DNA of 9,079 nt from Nitrospira sp. GTDB lineage: Bacteria > Nitrospirota > Nitrospiria > Nitrospirales > Nitrospiraceae. This document shows positions 6,555-9,079 of this stretch, piece by piece. Where the stretch lies: assembly GCA_020697375.1 (NCBI GenBank), contig JAJFBJ010000189.1, positions 1 through 9,079 of the forward strand. Reading direction: 5' to 3'. The position numbers and the translations under genes are program-made. The notes beneath the pieces are model-generated. The model searched no databases and was not told where the DNA came from. It saw only the letters and a list, made by a program, of their open reading frames with translations. The first letter of the stretch is position 1. Every line of letters starts with the position of its first letter.

Positions 6555-6680
6555 GGTCCCTCCCCTGCAGGGTTTGAGCGGATGACAATAGCGAGTGAAG
6601 ACCGGCGGTACCTGGAGTTCTCAAAGCGAGACGCGGAGGTGCCGAGCACCGAACGCTGAATCTGCTGAGGGGGACCGCGG

Positions 6681-7976
6681 CTATTGAGCCGGAGGCATCG
6701 CCTTGCTGGTCACGACCGACTTGACGATTTTGGCTCGTTTTACGGATTCCAGGAAGCGGTCTGGTGGTTCCGGCTTCGGCAAGTTGACTTCGACGGAATA
6801 CCAGCCGGACTTCATCGGCCCTTTTTTGATGCCGTTCAGTTCCTGCACCAAATCCTCGATGCTTTTCTCCGTGGTGCCATCTTCGAAGGCGACCCAAAAC
6901 ATGAAGGCCTGACGATCTGATTCGCGATGACCATCCGCCACCGTCGTCGGCCCGGCAGGGTCCTTCACGTTCTCACTTTTGGCCAGTACCGTGGGTTTTG
7001 GCGCGGCATTCGCCTTTGCCACCTCCAGAGAGGTGAGCGCCAGACGGGCATGGAGTTCCCGATTCCGGCTTTCCAGTAGCGCCACTTGCTTGATCAAGGT
7101 TTCGTTGACCGATTTGATCGATTGGAGATCCTGGCGCACCAATTCGCGATCGGCTTCAACCGCGCTGACCGCGACCCGCATGCCGTTCTGCACTTCCTGC
7201 GTCACGTCGGTCTTCACCGCGTGGAGATCGTCCTGCACGGCGGCCACTTGCGTCGTCAGTTTCTGCTGGACATGGGTGACCGTATCTACCAGGTTATTCA
7301 ATTGCGCGATTCGTTCCTGTTCCGATCGAGAAACAGCCGTCGCGGCCGCCTGGGCCTCAACCAGCTGCGCGAGCTGTTGGTGGACACGATCGATTTGCTC
7401 TTGCGTGGATTGTCGAGCCGCCAATTCTTCTTCGAGCTGATGCGCCCGGTCGTCCGCTCCCATCCAGCTCGGAATCCGCTCCGCCAGCAATGCCACCACG
7501 CCCAGGGCAAGGACCACCCGCGCAAATGCGGTCGCCATCGCCCAGACGGGGGTGATCTTCACGGCCGGCTGTGACGATCCCGATGGTCTTCGGATCGCGG
7601 CTGCCACATGCGACCACCAGCTCGGAGCCGCTTCGTACCGCACCTGAAGCGACCCGCCGTCGAAATGGTTGTGGACGTGAATGGTCGCTGTGCCCTTGCC
7701 GATCGGGACACGCACATCCTTGCGCCCAGCTTCGGGTGCGACGCACCCTCCGATCAAGACACCGGACTCGCTCCGAATCTCGAGATGTTGGATACTCCGT
7801 TCGCGGGTCGTGAAGGCAAAGGAGGGATCGGCTTGCGCGCAATCCAACGTTCCGACGCGTTCATGGTTGACGAGTACCTGAAGGAGTCCCGGTCGTTCCG
7901 CAGCCGCGCGTCGCGGCTGGTCATCCAGGGCGTCAAGCAGATGTTCGCGAAAGTCGTTGAGCTCTGGTGCTTCCAT
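6681..7976 (-). CDS. Single-pass membrane protein with long coiled coil
   Basis: This is a 431-residue protein, read from ATG 7976. GGAGGA (complement of 7984-7989) sits 7 bases upstream and favours this over an in-frame TTG at 8003. Residues about 28-118 are beta-rich, from LLQVLVNHERVGTL to SLQVRYEAAPSW. One hydrophobic helix at 144-166 (VWAMATAFARVVLALGVVAL) follows, then a long amphipathic coiled coil at about 175-315 rich in E, Q, A and L. A linker with Pro/Lys/Ala leads to a compact C-terminal domain at 355-423 (FMFWVAFEDGTTEKSIEDLV onward). The N-terminal domain is probably cytosolic and the coiled coil periplasmic, since no signal peptide precedes the helix. The gene overlaps the helix-turn-helix gene by 44 bases, so they are translationally linked. 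The layout recalls anti-sigma or signal-relay membrane partners; no family is recognised. Confidence 0.86.
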   Translation of the reverse strand: MEAPELNDFREHLLDALDDQPRRAAAERPGLLQVLVNHERVGTLDCAQADPSFAFTTRERSIQHLEIRSESGVLIGGCVAPEAGRKDVRVPIGKGTATIHVHNHFDGGSLQVRYEAAPSWWSHVAAAIRRPSGSSQPAVKITPVWAMATAFARVVLALGVVALLAERIPSWMGADDRAHQLEEELAARQSTQEQIDRVHQQLAQLVEAQAAATAVSRSEQERIAQLNNLVDTVTHVQQKLTTQVAAVQDDLHAVKTDVTQEVQNGMRVAVSAVEADRELVRQDLQSIKSVNETLIKQVALLESRNRELHARLALTSLEVAKANAAPKPTVLAKSENVKDPAGPTTVADGHRESDRQAFMFWVAFEDGTTEKSIEDLVQELNGIKKGPMKSGWYSVEVNLPKPEPPDRFLESVKRAKIVKSVVTSKAMPPAQ

Positions 7977-8895
7977 GGTGCCGTCCTCCTCGATCCCCTC
8001 CAAAGAGAGCCAGCACGCCTCCCTTTTTCAGCGGATGGATATGGAGATTGACTTGCGGCTTCAACCCGCTGCCGACATCGTTTTGCCGCCGATCCGCGAC
8101 TTCCATGAAACAGTCGCGGCAGAAGGCCAAATGCCAGACGCGGTAGTCGTGGCCGTAGTCATCCTGAAATAGTTGACCCCACTTCTGTTCCGAGAGGCAG
8201 GGGTAATGTTCCGGTTCACTCTTTCGATAATGCGACTGCAATACCGGCATCAAGCGGTCGACTTCGTGGTTCAGGTGGTCGGGTCTGGTTCGCAATTCTT
8301 GCTCCAAGACCTCTATTTCAGATCCACTCAAGCCCGTCTCATTCATCGTGCGCTGCCACCCGGTTTGGCGCCAACGCTCGAAATTCTTATAGACCCGCTG
8401 GCTCTCGGCCTGTCCAAAGCCCAGCAACTTCACGACATGGGCCTGGCTAAACCCATAGAAGTGATAAAACAACGCGATCAAGGCATCCCGGCTGACGACG
8501 GCGCGCGAGGCGAGTCCGTCGAGAAATCGTCCCACCGGCGTCAGGAGTTCCTTGTGGTAACAGAGCGGATCCGGTCGGCTGAACGATTTGGCGATCAAAC
8601 TATCCAGCAGGAAGAACGGCCGACAGGGGACTTCGGTACGCCCGAAGACCACGAAGCGTTCCACCAACTCATATCCCCATCGGAGCGCCAACTTCTCGTG
8701 CGTGATATCGTCGCCCCATTGGTTCGTTTCCCGGAGAAACCGTTTCGTTTGGCCTGTCGCTCGGTCCAACAGTTCCGGCAAGGACTTGGTAACCAGTTCG
8801 TCGAACTCTCGTTCGGTGTTCACGACATTGTTGAGTCGCGCAGAGAAAATCTGACCGTCTCGCATGGTCTTTCCATCCGGTAATTTCGACGACAT
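7933..8895 (-). CDS. Protein with sigma-70 region-4-like helix-turn-helix
   Basis: This is a 320-residue protein. Residues about 136-178 read like sigma-70 region 4: DALIALFYHFYGFSQAHVVK, then LLGF, then a second helix at AESQRVYKNFERWR. That is the pattern of an acidic hydrophobic helix, turn and recognition helix found in ECF-type sigma factors and related regulators. Residues 30-110 are helical but show no convincing region 2 core-binding motif. Residues 225-290 contain C233, an AFCRDCF pair (C259/C262) and LHIHP (H285, H287), a possible metal site. The start at ATG 8895 has GAGGA (complement of 8906-8910) 10 bases upstream; Met11 (8865) is an alternative with GGAAAG nearby. The final ~25 residues overlap the next gene and are low-complexity. 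As first gene of the run it may control the operon or serve a membrane signal. Sigma activity is unproved. Confidence 0.8.
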   Translation of the reverse strand: MSSKLPDGKTMRDGQIFSARLNNVVNTEREFDELVTKSLPELLDRATGQTKRFLRETNQWGDDITHEKLALRWGYELVERFVVFGRTEVPCRPFFLLDSLIAKSFSRPDPLCYHKELLTPVGRFLDGLASRAVVSRDALIALFYHFYGFSQAHVVKLLGFGQAESQRVYKNFERWRQTGWQRTMNETGLSGSEIEVLEQELRTRPDHLNHEVDRLMPVLQSHYRKSEPEHYPCLSEQKWGQLFQDDYGHDYRVWHLAFCRDCFMEVADRRQNDVGSGLKPQVNLHIHPLKKGGVLALFGGDRGGRHHGSTRAQRLSRTSA

Positions 8896-8996
8896 AATGG
8901 CCAGGTCCTCAGGAAATTACAATTCGACAAGTGCACCCGTAAGGAGACCACATTTGTCTATGCACGGTCAATGGGTTGAGAGGCTCTCACGCGGTC

Positions 8997-9034
8997 TTGT
9001 ATCAGGGTGAAACAGCCGTTTCAGCGGGATACAA
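8997..9034 (+). other. Inverted repeat, possible structured RNA leader
   Basis: TTGTATC (8997-9003) pairs with GATACAA (9028-9034), and inside it TGAAAC (9008-9013) pairs with GTTTCA (9018-9023) around an AGCC loop. The two stems are separated by a symmetric 4x4 internal loop, AGGG against GCGG: thirteen perfect pairs in all. A second hairpin, CCC/GGG with a GAAA tetraloop, follows at 9054-9063. The element lies upstream of the divergent minus-strand operon and runs toward the window edge, so it could lead a + strand gene outside. It has no terminator T-run. The riboswitch class is not identified. Confidence 0.42.
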
Positions 9035-9079
9035 AAGCGTCGCCGTTGGGTGGCCCGAAAGGGGCGAAGCCGTGGAGAA

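Noticed and set aside
5691..6659. 322-codon + strand open frame
   Set aside because: It is antisense to the well-supported glycosyltransferase gene, lacks a ribosome binding site and has no recognisable motif; long antisense frames are expected in G+C-rich genes.
8173..8883. 236-codon + strand open frame
   Set aside because: It lies wholly opposite the helix-turn-helix gene, which has a ribosome binding site and coherent domain structure; this is a shadow frame.
9035..9079. c-di-GMP-I (GEMM) riboswitch
   Set aside because: The GAAA-capped stem and GAAGCC tail are reminiscent, but the conserved GGCAAACC and GACGCAAAGCC tracts are absent and the element is cut by the window edge.
1..9079. CRISPR array, tRNA or rRNA genes
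   Set aside because: No regularly spaced repeats, no tRNA T-loop consensus with acceptor stem and no conserved rRNA segments were seen anywhere.

Overview
The window looks like a stretch of a Nitrospira-type (Nitrospirota) chromosome: G+C-rich genes, strong AGGAGG-like ribosome binding sites, and a GT81 glucosyl-3-phosphoglycerate synthase-like enzyme in a run of small lineage-type hypotheticals. The assignment rests on protein flavour, not on a marker gene, so it is moderate. The window divides into a foreign-looking left part (about 1-4020) and a resident-looking right part (about 4020-9079).

Left part. Bases 1-730 hold no convincing gene, only an imperfect direct repeat and several stem-loops. 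At 731-985 is a short open frame ending in a helix-turn-helix, most like the C-terminal tail of a serine recombinase. It is followed by a two-gene unit on the + strand. The first gene (1038-2252) is a winged-helix plus class I methyltransferase-fold protein with a DPPWY motif, laid out like the DUF43/BpsA family. The second (2245-3825) is a calcineurin-like metallophosphoesterase with every metal-binding motif intact and an uncharacterised Trp-rich N-terminal domain. The two overlap by 8 bases, with a near-perfect Shine-Dalgarno inside the first gene. Base composition is visibly lower in G+C than on the right. This pair is the best candidate for an undescribed system, plausibly a mobile conflict/defence module, but no function can be proved from sequence alone.

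Junction. Bases 3826-4116 hold nothing recognisable. At 4117-4323 is a small + strand frame that seems to have lost its 5' end, followed by a 10-bp G+C hairpin at 4336-4360.

Right part. Six minus-strand genes run from 8895 down to 4453. In transcription order they are: a protein with a sigma-70-region-4-like helix-turn-helix; a single-pass membrane protein with a long coiled coil (44-base overlap with the previous gene); the GT81 glycosyltransferase; a 60-residue and a 59-residue Cys-rich putative metal-binding protein; and a 115-residue hypothetical. All have good ribosome binding sites and short spacings except for a 126-base gap before the glycosyltransferase. The first two may form a regulator/membrane-partner pair. 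The glycosyltransferase would make the precursor of the compatible solute glucosylglycerate. Beyond 8895, bases 8997-9079 contain strong inverted repeats that could be a structured leader for a + strand gene outside the window.
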